NCBI GenBank assembly: GCA_016707285.1 | Contig: JADJIA010000012.1 | Coordinates: forward strand, 5,462 to 69,461 | DNA: 64,000 nucleotides | DNA from: Ignavibacteriales bacterium | Lineage (GTDB): Bacteria; Bacteroidota; Ignavibacteria; Ignavibacteriales; Ignavibacteriaceae | Direction: 5' to 3' | Shown here: piece by piece, positions 36,201 to 44,515 of the stretch | How the letters are laid out: each line of letters begins with the position of its first letter | How positions within the stretch are numbered: position 1 is the first letter of the stretch | The notes under the pieces: generated by a model | What the model saw: only the letters and a program-made list of their open reading frames with translations | The model's database searches: none | Told to the model about the DNA's origin: nothing | Translations under genes and position numbers: made by a program

Positions 36201-36498
36201 CACAGTTCAGTGCTGTCTGACCACCAAAAGAGAGAAGAATTCCGTCAGGCTTCTCTTTTTTAATTATTTCCTCAACAAACCATGGAGTAACGGGTAGAAA
36301 ATAGACTCTGTCGGCAAGGTCTTCCGAAGTCTGAACGGTTGCAATGTTTGGATTCAACAAAACGGTTTTAACACCCTCTTCACGGAGTGCTTTAAGCGCC
36401 TGTGAACCACTGTAATCGAATTCACCCGCCTCACCAATTTTTAATGCACCGGAACCGATGATCACAACTTTATTCAATTTTTTCACTCTTGGGTTCAT
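33265..36498 (-). CDS. carB: Carbamoyl-phosphate synthase large subunit
   Basis: A 1077-aa enzyme making carbamoyl phosphate from bicarbonate, ammonia (from CarA) and ATP for arginine and pyrimidine synthesis. Two ATP-grasp halves are visible (LNKVVIIGSGALKIGEAGEFDYSG and the second half opening QKSVIVLGSGAYRIGSSVEFDWC), each with its ATP-grasp core (RAAYTLGGQGSGF; RPSYVLAGSAM), and a C-terminal allosteric MGS-like domain. The length matches the family. The start shares a base with the carA stop (TAATG). Confidence 0.97.
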   Translation of the reverse strand: MNPRVKKLNKVVIIGSGALKIGEAGEFDYSGSQALKALREEGVKTVLLNPNIATVQTSEDLADRVYFLPVTPWFVEEIIKKEKPDGILLSFGGQTALNCGVELYRAGTLAKYGVEVLGTPVEAIIETEDRELFARKLESVNIKTPKSFAVTSVDDAVKAAETIGYPLIIRAAYTLGGQGSGFCHDLDSLKEMADLAFSYSDQILVEESLKGWKEVEYEVVRDRYDNCITVCNMENFDPLGIHTGESIVVAPSQTLSNDDYQLLRNISIKLIRHIGIVGECNVQFALDPKSQDYRVIEVNARLSRSSALASKATGYPLAFVAAKLALGYGLHELKNNVTKVTSALFEPALDYIVVKIPRWDLDKFSGVSKKIGSSMKSVGEVMAIGRTFEEAIQKGLRMIRQARHGFVGTREAPVTDLKAQLQEPTDKRIFYISEAFEEGMTVEEIHSLTKIDNWFLGKLKNIFDLKNELLKFDTLSNLPDELLAKAKRYGFSDFQIARFVLKSHDRLIEEDIMLVRNERKLRGILPVVKQIDTLAAEYPAQTNYLYLTYSGTEHDISYENDQKSVIVLGSGAYRIGSSVEFDWCSVSALTTVRNEGYRSIMINYNPETVSTDYDICDRLYFDELSFERVMDIVDLESPFGVIVNSGGQIPNGLATRLNDQNVPILGTSAESIDRSENRHKFSEMLDQLGIDQPRWKELTSIDDIVQFADTTGFPLLIRPSYVLAGSAMNVVSNREDLEYFLKEAATVSKQYPVVVSEFIENAKEIEFDAVANHGEIVVYTVSEHVEFAGVHSGDSTIIFPPQKIYVETSRLIKKTAQRIARELNITGPFNIQFIARDNYIKVIECNLRASRSFPFVSKVLKVNLIELATKAALGLPVEKPSKSAFDLEYIGVKASQFSFHRLSGADPVLGVDMTSTGEVGCIGDDFYEALLKAMLSVGYRLPVKKIFLSTGTVRDKVELLEPCRLLKSGGVELFATAGTAKFLQDHNIECTTVSWPDEESHPNSLDMIREKKFDLIVNIPKNNSRDELNNDYTIRRSAVDYNIPLITNARLASAFIEAMNRYTVDQIAITGWDEYKS

Positions 36499-37565
36499 TA
36501 TTTACTCCCTCTTTTCACCATATTCATAAATTCATCAAAGAGAAATTCCGTATCGGTTGGTCCGCTTGAAGCCTCAGGATGGAACTGAACCGAAAAGTAT
36601 GGGAGAGATTTGTGATAAATTCCTTCATTTGTTCCATCATTTAGATTCACAAAATAGTGTTCCCACTCAGCCGGAATTGTGGGGCTATCCACAACATATC
36701 CATGATTTTGTGATGTTATAAAAGCGCGGTCTGTGTTGTAAAGAAGGACAGGTTGATTGTGACTTCTGTGGCCATATTTCATTTTTAATGTATCCGCCCC
36801 GGAAGCAAGCGACATTAGTTGATGACCGAGACAAATTCCCATAATCGGTTTCTCTTTTTGAAATGCCTTTTTGAGATTGTCAATTATAAGCCCTGCTCTT
36901 TTGGGATTCCCCGGACCATTTGAAATAAAAAGCCCGTCATACTCCTCGGTTGAAAAATCGTGGTTCCATGGAACCCTGATAACTGTGGCATCCCGACTCA
37001 TTAGACACCTGATAATATTGGTTTTACTTCCACAATCAACCAACATGATTTTATATTTCCCGTTACCCAATTCGTCAATTTTTTCAATTGTCACCTTCTG
37101 AAGAAGATCATGTTTATCGGGATCAAAAAATGGAATATCCTCATCAATTACAATTTTACCAAGAAGAGAGCCTTTTTCTCTGAGTTTTTGGGTTAATGCC
37201 CTGGTGTCTATACCTGTTAAACCGGGAACACCATATTCCTCAAGCCAGTCAGAGAGACTCTTCTCAGCGTTCCAGTGGCTATACTCGGGAGAGTAGTTGT
37301 TTACTATGAGTCCTGCTGCCTGCACTTTATCGGATTCAAAATATTTTGCGATATTTTCATCCCGTGCCTTACCGGGTATCCCGTAATTCCCAACAAGCGG
37401 GAAGGTAAGGGTTAATATCTGACCGGAATAAGAAGGATCAGAGAGACTTTCGGTATAGCCGGTTACAGCAGTGCTGAATACAGTTTCACCTGCGGATGAG
37501 TGAGCTGCACCAAATACGGTACCATTGTATTCGCTGCCATCTTCCAGAATAAGTTTTCCAAGCAT
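36498..37565 (-). CDS. carA: Carbamoyl-phosphate synthase small subunit
   Basis: A 355-aa glutaminase subunit that feeds ammonia to CarB. The N-terminal domain opens GKLILEDGSEYNG, the class I glutamine amidotransferase domain has the nucleophile Cys in GICLGHQLM and the His/Glu pair in VQFHPEASSGP. The ATG at 37565 fits the normal family start; a GTG at 37634 would add 23 atypical residues, and neither has a clear Shine-Dalgarno. It is translationally coupled to carB. Confidence 0.95.
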   Translation of the reverse strand: MLGKLILEDGSEYNGTVFGAAHSSAGETVFSTAVTGYTESLSDPSYSGQILTLTFPLVGNYGIPGKARDENIAKYFESDKVQAAGLIVNNYSPEYSHWNAEKSLSDWLEEYGVPGLTGIDTRALTQKLREKGSLLGKIVIDEDIPFFDPDKHDLLQKVTIEKIDELGNGKYKIMLVDCGSKTNIIRCLMSRDATVIRVPWNHDFSTEEYDGLFISNGPGNPKRAGLIIDNLKKAFQKEKPIMGICLGHQLMSLASGADTLKMKYGHRSHNQPVLLYNTDRAFITSQNHGYVVDSPTIPAEWEHYFVNLNDGTNEGIYHKSLPYFSVQFHPEASSGPTDTEFLFDEFMNMVKRGSK

Positions 37566-37713
37566 TTTGTGTGGGTCTGTTTTTTTTAGGAATTGAAAAA
37601 GATTGGAACGAAATATAAGCTTTTCTTGTGCCACTTCTAAATCGACAACTTCACTAAATTTCTTATTTTTGTATTTTATTTTACTCAGTTAATCCATAAC
37701 AAAGAGAAGTTTT

Positions 37714-38556
37714 ATGCGATCTTATACTATTCTCCTCATTATATTGTTTGTTTTTTCAGTAAAAGCTCAAGAAATTCCGGATTCTATGTTATATAAATGG
37801 AATCCATCACTTACCGCCGGATTTAATTTTTCACAAGTAAGTTTTTCCGACTGGGCAAAGGGTGGAGAAAATGCAATTGCCTGGAACAGTTATGTTAATT
37901 TTGGGTTGGTTTACAAATCAGAACACTGGGTTTTCAAAAATCAGTTAAGAGCTATTTTTGGCAGGACTCAAGCAGGCGATCAACCTAATAAACAAAATGA
38001 AAATGAAATATTTATGGAAAATCTTGTTGCGAGAGATCTTGGATGGATATTCAAGTTTGCTGCTTCGAACACTTTCCTCACACAAATTACAACGGGGTAT
38101 AATTATAAAGTTGACCCTGCACCAAAGATTTCCGATTTTTTTGATCCTGCCTATATTACTCAAGGTATTGGCCTTTTATACGATAAATCCGAATATGTTC
38201 AAACCCGTTTTGACCTCGCAGCCAGAGAAATAATCTCAAACGAATACTACTTCGAAGCTGATGACCCCACAACTGCCGAGATTGAAAAATTTAAGTTTGA
38301 CCTCGGATTAAACAGCGTCACTGATCTAAAAATCCCGATAGCCGAAAATGTACTTTATGTGAGCAAACTCTCTCTTTTTTCACCCTTCAAAAAACTTGAT
38401 ATTTGGGATGTCCGTTGGGAAAGCCTTGTTACAGCACAGGTTAACAAATGGCTCGCTACAAATTTAAGTTTTGTTCTCGTTTATGATGAGGATCAAATTA
38501 AGAGGACACAAATAAGACAGGCATTCCAGTTGGGATTGGTTTTTTCGATACTTTAG
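37714..38556 (+). CDS. DUF3078-family outer-envelope protein
   Basis: A 280-aa exported protein with a signal peptide (1-18, ending SVKAQ). The remainder has alternating aromatic beta strands of a small outer-membrane barrel. It opens with WNPSLTAGFNFSQVSFSDWAKGGENAIAWN, which matches the DUF3078 family of FCB bacteria, and ends with aromatic-terminated strands (FQLGLVFSIL). Function is unknown. It is divergent from carAB across 148 bp. Confidence 0.8.
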   Translation: MRSYTILLIILFVFSVKAQEIPDSMLYKWNPSLTAGFNFSQVSFSDWAKGGENAIAWNSYVNFGLVYKSEHWVFKNQLRAIFGRTQAGDQPNKQNENEIFMENLVARDLGWIFKFAASNTFLTQITTGYNYKVDPAPKISDFFDPAYITQGIGLLYDKSEYVQTRFDLAAREIISNEYYFEADDPTTAEIEKFKFDLGLNSVTDLKIPIAENVLYVSKLSLFSPFKKLDIWDVRWESLVTAQVNKWLATNLSFVLVYDEDQIKRTQIRQAFQLGLVFSIL

Positions 38557-38610
38557 TTTGAATTAAATTCGAATCGGAGAATATATTACTCATAAAGAAC
38601 AGTTAGACAT

Positions 38611-38655
38611 AAAAAAAATGACTGTTGTTAGTCTTATCAAAAGCAACAACAGTCA
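38611..38655 (-). terminator. Rho-independent terminator after the T9SS exoprotein gene
   Basis: An 11-bp perfect stem (TGACTGTTGTT / AACAACAGTCA) at 38619-38655 is followed by eight T residues on the minus strand. Confidence 0.8.
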
Positions 38656-38707
38656 GTTTAAGTTCGATGAGTATAAACTAAATATCGATTTAGTGATTAA
38701 ACAAATC

Positions 38708-39661
38708 TCATTTTACCAACAACATCTTCACCATTTGTTGTTTAGTCCCTGAGCGAAGTTGACAGAAATAGACACCACCGGAGAGATTTCCGGCTTCAAA
38801 ATTTACTTGATGTTCACCGGCAGGAAGATCTTTGTTCAAGAGTGTCACAACCTTTTCACCGAGTGAGTTATAAATATCCAAAGTTGTTGTTCCTGCAACG
38901 GGTAACGAGAACCTGATGACCGTTGATGGATTAAACGGATTTGGATAATTTTGCTCAAGCTTAAAATCATACAGATAATCTGTCGGTGTTTCAATCTCTT
39001 GTGAATATGCAAACGAACCATCATAGTCGGTTTGTTTTATTCTGTAAAATGCTCCGGGAGTTGGAGTATTGTCGGTAAAGTTGTATGAATTAAATTGTGT
39101 TGAAGTGCCGGCTCCGTTCACATTCCCAATCGCAAAAAAACCTTCACCACTGTTTTTCTCAACTGTGAATAAATAATTGTTTTTCTCGGTTGCTGTTACC
39201 CATTCAAGAACCACTCTTCTGCTCATGCTTCTTGCAGTAAAAGATGTAAATTCAACAGGGCTGAGCGGAATCGGTATATTAAAATTTGTAAAATAAATTG
39301 TACTTGGTAAAGTCTCATATGCTCCTCCATTCGGAAAATAACCTTCATACCCCGCAGGATAATTATATATCAGTCTTGCATAATATTCCGAATTTGCTGA
39401 ACTGAAAGAGATTCGGGGACTCATGTGATGGCTGTTTTCATTTTTGCCCGGAGTTTCAGTTAAATTGAATGGATAAAAATAATAAGTTCCTTCAGTTCTG
39501 GTAGCGACATAAACATCACAGAGTGAATCAAGCGGATTGTTTAATGGTGGATGTACAAAGGAAACCGCATAAACACCAATGGATCTTCCTGCAGCGATAT
39601 TAAGACTATAAGCCATCTGTCCCAAGGCAGGGCCCATCAAGTTTTGACCATGAGATGTCAC
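38708..39661 (-). CDS. C-terminal part of a T9SS-sorted exoprotein (separated by frameshift)
   Basis: This 317-aa frame continues the protein encoded at 39606-40679; the two frames overlap for 56 bases and the junction is near 39655. A beta-rich domain is followed by an FN3-like segment common before sorting domains in this group (VLEWVTATEKNNYLFTVEKN) and by the T9SS type A sorting domain (EQNYPNPFNPSTVIRFSLP, ending MVKMLLVK). The protein would cross the outer membrane by T9SS and be anchored or released. Confidence 0.8.
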   Translation of the reverse strand: MTSHGQNLMGPALGQMAYSLNIAAGRSIGVYAVSFVHPPLNNPLDSLCDVYVATRTEGTYYFYPFNLTETPGKNENSHHMSPRISFSSANSEYYARLIYNYPAGYEGYFPNGGAYETLPSTIYFTNFNIPIPLSPVEFTSFTARSMSRRVVLEWVTATEKNNYLFTVEKNSGEGFFAIGNVNGAGTSTQFNSYNFTDNTPTPGAFYRIKQTDYDGSFAYSQEIETPTDYLYDFKLEQNYPNPFNPSTVIRFSLPVAGTTTLDIYNSLGEKVVTLLNKDLPAGEHQVNFEAGNLSGGVYFCQLRSGTKQQMVKMLLVK

Positions 39662-40679
39662 TCAAATTTTCAGCTACCATTGCCGCAGACCAGTAACTCC
39701 CCGTTTGCAAAATTTCGGCTATCACATTCCGATTTTGTCCAACAGCCATGTTGGTATCCTGGAGTCCAAGTGCAAAATGTACTCTTCCGTCAAATCCGAC
39801 CACCATATCTCCTTGTAATTGAAGGAATTGATCATCAGGTGTATAATCCCATAACCTGTCAAACCGGGTTGCGCCAACAGCCTGCCTAAAATCCACCCAA
39901 TTTACAGGTGACCAGGTGGCTCCATTATCAGTTGAAGTTACATAAGCAGGCATATAAACCAAAGGAGTGCTGCTATCGGGTTTGGCTGCGATAAAACCAA
40001 AATAGAGTTTCCCATTGTATGAATCACCTTGCAGCGGAATAAATTCCCCTGCAATATCTGATAAATTTATAATTGGGAATGATTCAATATTAACAAGATC
40101 AGAGGTTCTGAACAGGGTATGATTCCCATTGGAAGGATTTTGACCAACCCAGAAAAAACGATTTTCTGTGTCACTCGCCCAGCATAATTGCCCTAATCGT
40201 GAACCTGTCATCTGGTTAAAGGCTACGGAGGTGGAAGTTGCATTAAAAATATCAGAAACCAGTGCCGCTCCCTGATCTATTTCGGGTATTGCTGCTACAT
40301 GCCCAAAAGTTGAAAAAGCCTTTGCGGTTTGTAATGCCTGTCCGGAATCCAATTTGAGGGTTAGGGTTGGGTATCTCGCACCAAAACCGATTTGCGTATT
40401 GATCGGTGGGAGTTTCCTGCTCCATGTATTTCCATTATCTGTCGATAAATTATATACCAGGGCACTTGATGATGCATAAGTGGACTTCCCACGATGAAGA
40501 ATCATCACCAGAGGAGAGTAGTGGCTTGTGGCAATTGGACCCAGATTAGGCAGCGCAGTGCCAAATGTATTTTGCATCGTATCCACAGGTATCCATGGAG
40601 TCATCTGTGACATAACTGATACAGAACATGCCAAAGTGATAATCAGGGTATAACTGATTTTATGGCATATATTTCTCAT
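39606..40679 (-). CDS. T9SS-sorted exoprotein, N-terminal part
   Basis: About 358 aa of an exported protein. The ATG at 40677-40679 is chosen because it starts a signal peptide (MRNICHKISYTLIITLACSV). The mature part has sialidase/BNR-like segments with NGNTWSRKL and NGATWSPVN repeats and Asp/Trp turns, suggesting a beta-propeller. The reading is correct to AENLSD, then leaves the true frame near 39655, so the last 16 residues are not native. Joined with 38708-39661 the protein would be about 660 aa. It is a structural or adhesive surface protein; no enzyme motif is clear. Confidence 0.75.
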   Translation of the reverse strand: MRNICHKISYTLIITLACSVSVMSQMTPWIPVDTMQNTFGTALPNLGPIATSHYSPLVMILHRGKSTYASSSALVYNLSTDNGNTWSRKLPPINTQIGFGARYPTLTLKLDSGQALQTAKAFSTFGHVAAIPEIDQGAALVSDIFNATSTSVAFNQMTGSRLGQLCWASDTENRFFWVGQNPSNGNHTLFRTSDLVNIESFPIINLSDIAGEFIPLQGDSYNGKLYFGFIAAKPDSSTPLVYMPAYVTSTDNGATWSPVNWVDFRQAVGATRFDRLWDYTPDDQFLQLQGDMVVGFDGRVHFALGLQDTNMAVGQNRNVIAEILQTGSYWSAAMVAENLSDISWSKLDGPCLGTDGL

Positions 40680-40837
40680 ATTGTTTCTCACAAAATATTT
40701 TTTGTATAGAAGTGAATGATAACAAAATAACTGAATTGTCAAAGTGCTTTATAATTTTAAATTCTTTTACAGGGCTACCAATTGTTTTTCTTTGTTCGAT
40801 TTTATTACTATTTTAGGCAAATAACTTTTGGAGTATT

Positions 40838-42046
40838 TATGCGATACCAATCCAAATCGTTGACCGGGTTGATACAATTAGTTTCACTGATTTTTATTTT
40901 TATAATGTGGTAATTAATGCCCAGTTTTTGAACAATTCCGGGCTCTCATCCCTCGTAAGAGAATATATAATTCTCGACAGCTCAAAACTTCCATCAAATC
41001 CATCCGCTTTTCTTGGGGACACTTCCTATTTCCCCTGGGATAAAAGAAATCAGTGGCAATATCACTGGGAAATGGACTCCGCACCCAGGATATCACAAAT
41101 AAACTCCAGAAGAAATAAACGGTAAGTACCATGTTACACTTTTCCCTAAGTATCAATGTTTGTCCATTATGAACCAAGAACTCAAAAGGTTTAAACTCAA
41201 GTGGAGTGGCGCTGGATTTTGTGTGAGGATAGCTCTTGGCAAAAGTGTCTTTGCCCTTGAGCTAATGAACATTATCTTGTGAATACTGAAACTCACACGT
41301 TGGGAGACACATTCAGGTTGCAAAATTATGCAGACTACTATGAATTTGGACTCGCAAAGGGGATTGGTTATTCATATTATGCTGAACGACCTGGTTGGCC
41401 CATGCCATATCTTTGGATTGGCGTCCGCCAGGCAAAAATTTATGATTCGGTTGGAGTAACCTTGTACTATGACCCAGCAATCAAGCCGGTCAATCAGTTA
41501 CGATGCCCAATCCTTACTGATTCTGCTTATTTTAATCCACCTTGGAGGTAAAGCACCCTTACAGTACAATTTTTCCCAATTCTTCTTTAATTTTATCGAC
41601 TCTATTGACTCCAAAGGTTTTATGTTGGTCCCCAAGATACAATTATGCCTGTAATCCACCCAATTTATTTCGAAGAACTCTTACATGTAAACTTAAACTC
41701 CACTTAAATGATTCTTTGATGAGAAAAGGGTATGCGTTTAAATATAATATCAAAGCGGTAGATAAAGGATTATCCCCATCAACCACCAAACCCGGAGTAA
41801 ATACATATTATTCTGTAAAGTATCACCCAAGCGGAATTAAAAATGAAGAAGCCAAAGAAACAGATTTTAATCTATCGCAGAATTACCCCAACCCTTTTAA
41901 TTCTGAGACCCTGATTTCTGTTGAATATTGATGGAAGAAGGGAAACCAAAAAGATGATTCTTCAAAAATAGAGTTCGAATTAATTGTCAAAGGATATAAT
42001 GAGATTTCTATGAACTATACAAAAAAAGCCGTTCAACCTTTAGAGT
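40838..42046 (+). pseudogene. Decayed T9SS-sorted secreted protein gene
   Basis: Several short plus-strand frames can be chained but only with many frame changes: a beta-rich piece from about 40850 (DRVDTISFTDFYFYN to WQYHWEMDSAPRI), a piece at 41279-41551 (LGDTFRLQNYADYYEFGLA), and a piece at 41542-41931 ending in NLSQNYPNPFNSETLISVEY, the start of a T9SS sorting domain, followed by a stop. The sorting-domain continuation is recognisable but broken after 41931. Unlike the other split genes, three or more disruptions and substitutions occur within 1.1 kb, so real decay is likely. There is no other gene in 40743-42123. Confidence 0.65.
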
Positions 42047-42055
42047 GAACGGCTA
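42016..42055 (-). terminator. Terminator copy 1, flanking the PIN module
   Basis: Stem AGCCGTTCA / TGAACGGCT with T run on the minus strand. The 40-bp sequence is nearly identical to 42775-42815 (one extra A there). It lies downstream of the PIN partner gene. Confidence 0.8.
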
Positions 42056-42123
42056 TATTAGAATAAATTTTTCATGTTAATCGACCAGAAAAAGTTCTAA
42101 GAGTCGGATTCTGTGCAGAAGAT

Positions 42124-42327
42124 TTACTTTTCTTGCAGTATCTCCTTAAAGAATAGATCTTTATCAAGACCTTCCTGCCATTGACGGTGTCTTTTAACAG
42201 AATCCAATCTTTTTGATTTAACCACAGATAAGAATCTGGAAGCTTCTACTGGTCCTAAGTTCTCATATAACAATAGCATTGCTTTTCGATACAATTCATT
42301 TTCATCAATAAATTCACTTGGTTTCAT
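42124..42327 (-). CDS. Small partner protein of the PIN toxin (candidate antitoxin)
   Basis: A 67-aa protein starting at ATG 42325-42327, seven codons into the longest frame, because it overlaps the PIN stop codon (ATGA). The sequence is helical and charged (LYRKAMLLLYENLGPVEASRFL), ending RQWQEGLDKDLFFKEI. The LGPVExxRFL pattern recurs in small proteins paired with PIN-domain genes in several phyla, from memory, so an antitoxin role is likely but unproven. Here the toxin gene comes first, the reverse of the usual order. Confidence 0.65.
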   Translation of the reverse strand: MKPSEFIDENELYRKAMLLLYENLGPVEASRFLSVVKSKRLDSVKRHRQWQEGLDKDLFFKEILQEK

Positions 42328-42767
42328 TTCAGGTTCTCCTTTATGCAAAATGTTAATGGATCGGTCACGGAAACTTTTAATCTAAGTTTGGCTGCCTTTT
42401 TCAATAGTTTGTCATCACAAGTAATAAAAATGTCTGAACACTGCTCTGCCATCGCGAGGTGAGTGGCATCTGCTATTCCTAAACCTCTACGAATGAGCTC
42501 TTCTGCTCTTTGTAGAACAACCGGTAGGTCATAAAAATGATTTTGGTCGTAGGTCCTCAACAAAGTTTCAACTTGTATCTTTTCAAAAGAATCAGAAATA
42601 CTCGCAACTTCCCGATAATGAACAGGCGAAATATTAAGTTGGTAAAGTCCTTTGTGAACATGGCTCAAAATCAAATATAATGCCGAAGTCTCCATCCGAA
42701 CTCTTATTTGATTTTGATCATCAAAGGGGCGACAAATAGTACAAACATCTAAATACAACTTTTTCAT
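42324..42767 (-). CDS. PIN-domain nuclease (VapC-like toxin)
   Basis: A 147-aa PIN-domain protein, a Mg-dependent RNase fold. The acidic site is visible: Asp7 in LYLDVC, Glu53, Asp100 in GIADATH and Asp118/119 in ITCDDKLL. The YLDVCTICRPFDDQ opening matches a PIN subgroup commonly paired with a small second gene. Translation is coupled to that gene by an ATGA overlap. The target RNA is unknown. Confidence 0.85.
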   Translation of the reverse strand: MKKLYLDVCTICRPFDDQNQIRVRMETSALYLILSHVHKGLYQLNISPVHYREVASISDSFEKIQVETLLRTYDQNHFYDLPVVLQRAEELIRRGLGIADATHLAMAEQCSDIFITCDDKLLKKAAKLRLKVSVTDPLTFCIKENLK

Positions 42768-42774
42768 AGTGTAA

Positions 42775-42815
42775 TATACAAAAAAAAGCCGTTCAACCTT
42801 TAGAGTGAACGGCTA
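42775..42815 (-). terminator. Terminator copy 2, flanking the PIN module
   Basis: Near-perfect second copy of the 42016-42055 hairpin and T run, downstream of the oxidoreductase operon (minus strand). Confidence 0.8.
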
Positions 42816-42837
42816 AAAACAATACAACTTACAGCTG

Positions 42838-43104
42838 TCAAGCTTCGGGATTAAAACTCGATATTACCCCATCCACAATTTGTGACCGGGCATGGATCTC
42901 ATTGAGTTTCTGAATTATTTTTAACATTTCAGATCTCCTTGATTCAATAATATCCGTCAGGAAATTTTTGATTTCGGGAGAATTGCAGTCTTCCATCATG
43001 TTTTCATAAAAATGCACTATGCTGGTCTCTTTGCGAAGTGCTTCCTGTAGTGATGCACATGAGTTTTTACAGATTTTATTGCAGTTGAAGTCTTTATCGG
43101 TCAT
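42838..43104 (-). CDS. Small Cys-rich helical protein at the end of the oxidoreductase operon
   Basis: An 88-aa protein with four Cys near the N-terminus (FNCNKICKNSC) and a pair of helices with Glu and His spaced as in ferritin-like proteins (LRKETSIVHFYENMMEDC, EIKNFLTDIIESRRSEML). It starts 21 bases after the gamma-subunit gene. It could be a rubrerythrin-like metal-binding fragment, but no complete four-helix iron site is present. I do not recognise the family. Confidence 0.6.
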   Translation of the reverse strand: MTDKDFNCNKICKNSCASLQEALRKETSIVHFYENMMEDCNSPEIKNFLTDIIESRRSEMLKIIQKLNEIHARSQIVDGVISSFNPEA

Positions 43105-43125
43105 TTTAATTCCTGCCTTGCTGTT

Positions 43126-43686
43126 TTAAACCGGTTCTTTTAAGTACTCAGAAATTATCTCTTTCCCCTTCAACAATGCCTGTTCGTTGATTGGGATGAG
43201 ATGATGATGCCTCTCGGGAAGAACTTTCTTTAAAGCCGCCAGGATAGATTCAAACTGAACTATCGGCTTCACTTCAAGAAATGCTCCAAGCATAACCATA
43301 TTGGCAACTTGCTTTTTGTTTAACCTTTCGGCTTCCCTGAGGGCACTTATTCTGTAGATGTTAATGTCTGTCCTCATAGGAGGTTGAATTATAGTGGATT
43401 CCTCATAAAAGAGGGAACCGCCCGGTTTAACTGCCTTTTCGAATTTCTCCATGGAAGGCTGGTTAAGGATTATAGCGGTGTCATACTTACTTACGAGTGG
43501 TGAGCTGATTCTGCTGTCTGAAACGATTACCACACAATTTGCAGTTCCACCACGCATTTCGGGGCCATAAGATGGCATCCAACTGGTTTCTTTATTATCT
43601 ATAAGAGCGGAGTAAGCGAGCATTTGTCCCATGGAAAGGACTCCCTGACCACCAAATCCGGCAATAATGATCTCTTCTGTTTTCAT
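43126..43686 (-). CDS. korC/vorC: 2-oxoacid:ferredoxin oxidoreductase, gamma subunit
   Basis: A 186-aa subunit of a CoA-dependent, ferredoxin-reducing 2-oxoacid oxidoreductase. The family opening IIIAGFGGQGVLSMGQMLAYSA and PSYGPEMRGGTANCVVI are typical of the gamma/catalytic-domain subunit. Order in the operon is ferredoxin, alpha, beta, gamma with 13-15 bp spacers. Whether the substrate is 2-oxoglutarate or branched-chain 2-oxoacids cannot be settled from this subunit. Confidence 0.88.
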   Translation of the reverse strand: MKTEEIIIAGFGGQGVLSMGQMLAYSALIDNKETSWMPSYGPEMRGGTANCVVIVSDSRISSPLVSKYDTAIILNQPSMEKFEKAVKPGGSLFYEESTIIQPPMRTDINIYRISALREAERLNKKQVANMVMLGAFLEVKPIVQFESILAALKKVLPERHHHLIPINEQALLKGKEIISEYLKEPV

Positions 43687-43701
43687 ATCTATTCCTAAAC
43701 C

Positions 43702-44502
43702 TTAATTATTTTTAACCATGACAGGATCGCCCGTTTTTGGATCGGGAACCTTGATGTCGCCGAGTGGGAACATGGGAAGCATGTTCTTTTCAATCCAGTC
43801 GATCGACTGAACAGGACTCATCTTCCACCCTGACGGGCAATTTGAGACCACTTCTATGAAGCAGGTGCCCCGGTTTAATTTCTGATATTCAAACGCATTT
43901 TTAAATGCTTTTGTTAATTTACGAACTGCATTTGGGGTATGCACTGCGTGGCGAGCTACATAATATGCCCCCGGCAACTGTGCGAGCAGTTCTGTAATCT
44001 TTATGGGGTTACCCATTGAAGCTGCATCCCTTCCGTAAGGAGAGGTAGCAGTTTTCATTCCGATGAGTGATGTGGGAGCCATCTGGCCGCCCGTCATTCC
44101 ATAGATTGCGTTATTTACAAACACCATCAGGATGTTTTCACCGCGGTTTACTGTGTGGATTGTTTCTGCGGTACCAATTGCAGCAAGATCGCCATCTCCC
44201 TGATAGGAGAAAACATAATTTTGTGGTCTTACTCTTTTGATTGCTGTGGCAACTGCACTTGCTCTTCCGTGAGCTGCTTCCTGCATATCAACATTCATAT
44301 AGTGATAAGCAAAAACTGAACAACCAACGGGAGCCACGCCAATTACTTCTTCCTGGATACCAAGATCACGAACCACTTCCATAAGTACTTTATGGATGAC
44401 ACCATGCCCACATCCTGGGCAATAGTGAAAAGGTTCACCTGTTAGAGTAACGGGATGGTTGTCATAAACCATACAATCGGGGTTAATTAAAAATTGTTCC
44501 AT
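43702..44502 (-). CDS. korB/vorC: 2-oxoacid:ferredoxin oxidoreductase, beta subunit (TPP-binding)
   Basis: A 266-aa thiamine-diphosphate-binding subunit. The Cys cluster motif is FHYCPGCGHGVIHK, and the TPP site reads SYQGDGDLAAIGTAE with the downstream Asn in VNNAIYGMTGGQM. It forms the active site with the alpha subunit. Confidence 0.9.
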   Translation of the reverse strand: MEQFLINPDCMVYDNHPVTLTGEPFHYCPGCGHGVIHKVLMEVVRDLGIQEEVIGVAPVGCSVFAYHYMNVDMQEAAHGRASAVATAIKRVRPQNYVFSYQGDGDLAAIGTAETIHTVNRGENILMVFVNNAIYGMTGGQMAPTSLIGMKTATSPYGRDAASMGNPIKITELLAQLPGAYYVARHAVHTPNAVRKLTKAFKNAFEYQKLNRGTCFIEVVSNCPSGWKMSPVQSIDWIEKNMLPMFPLGDIKVPDPKTGDPVMVKNN

Positions 44503-44515
44503 CGTGTATCTCCCG

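Noticed and set aside
37635..37713. Bacteroidetes-type promoter (TAnnTTTG) upstream of the DUF3078 gene
   Set aside because: TATTTTTG is present near 37667 but no -33 TTG lies at the expected distance, so it was not called.
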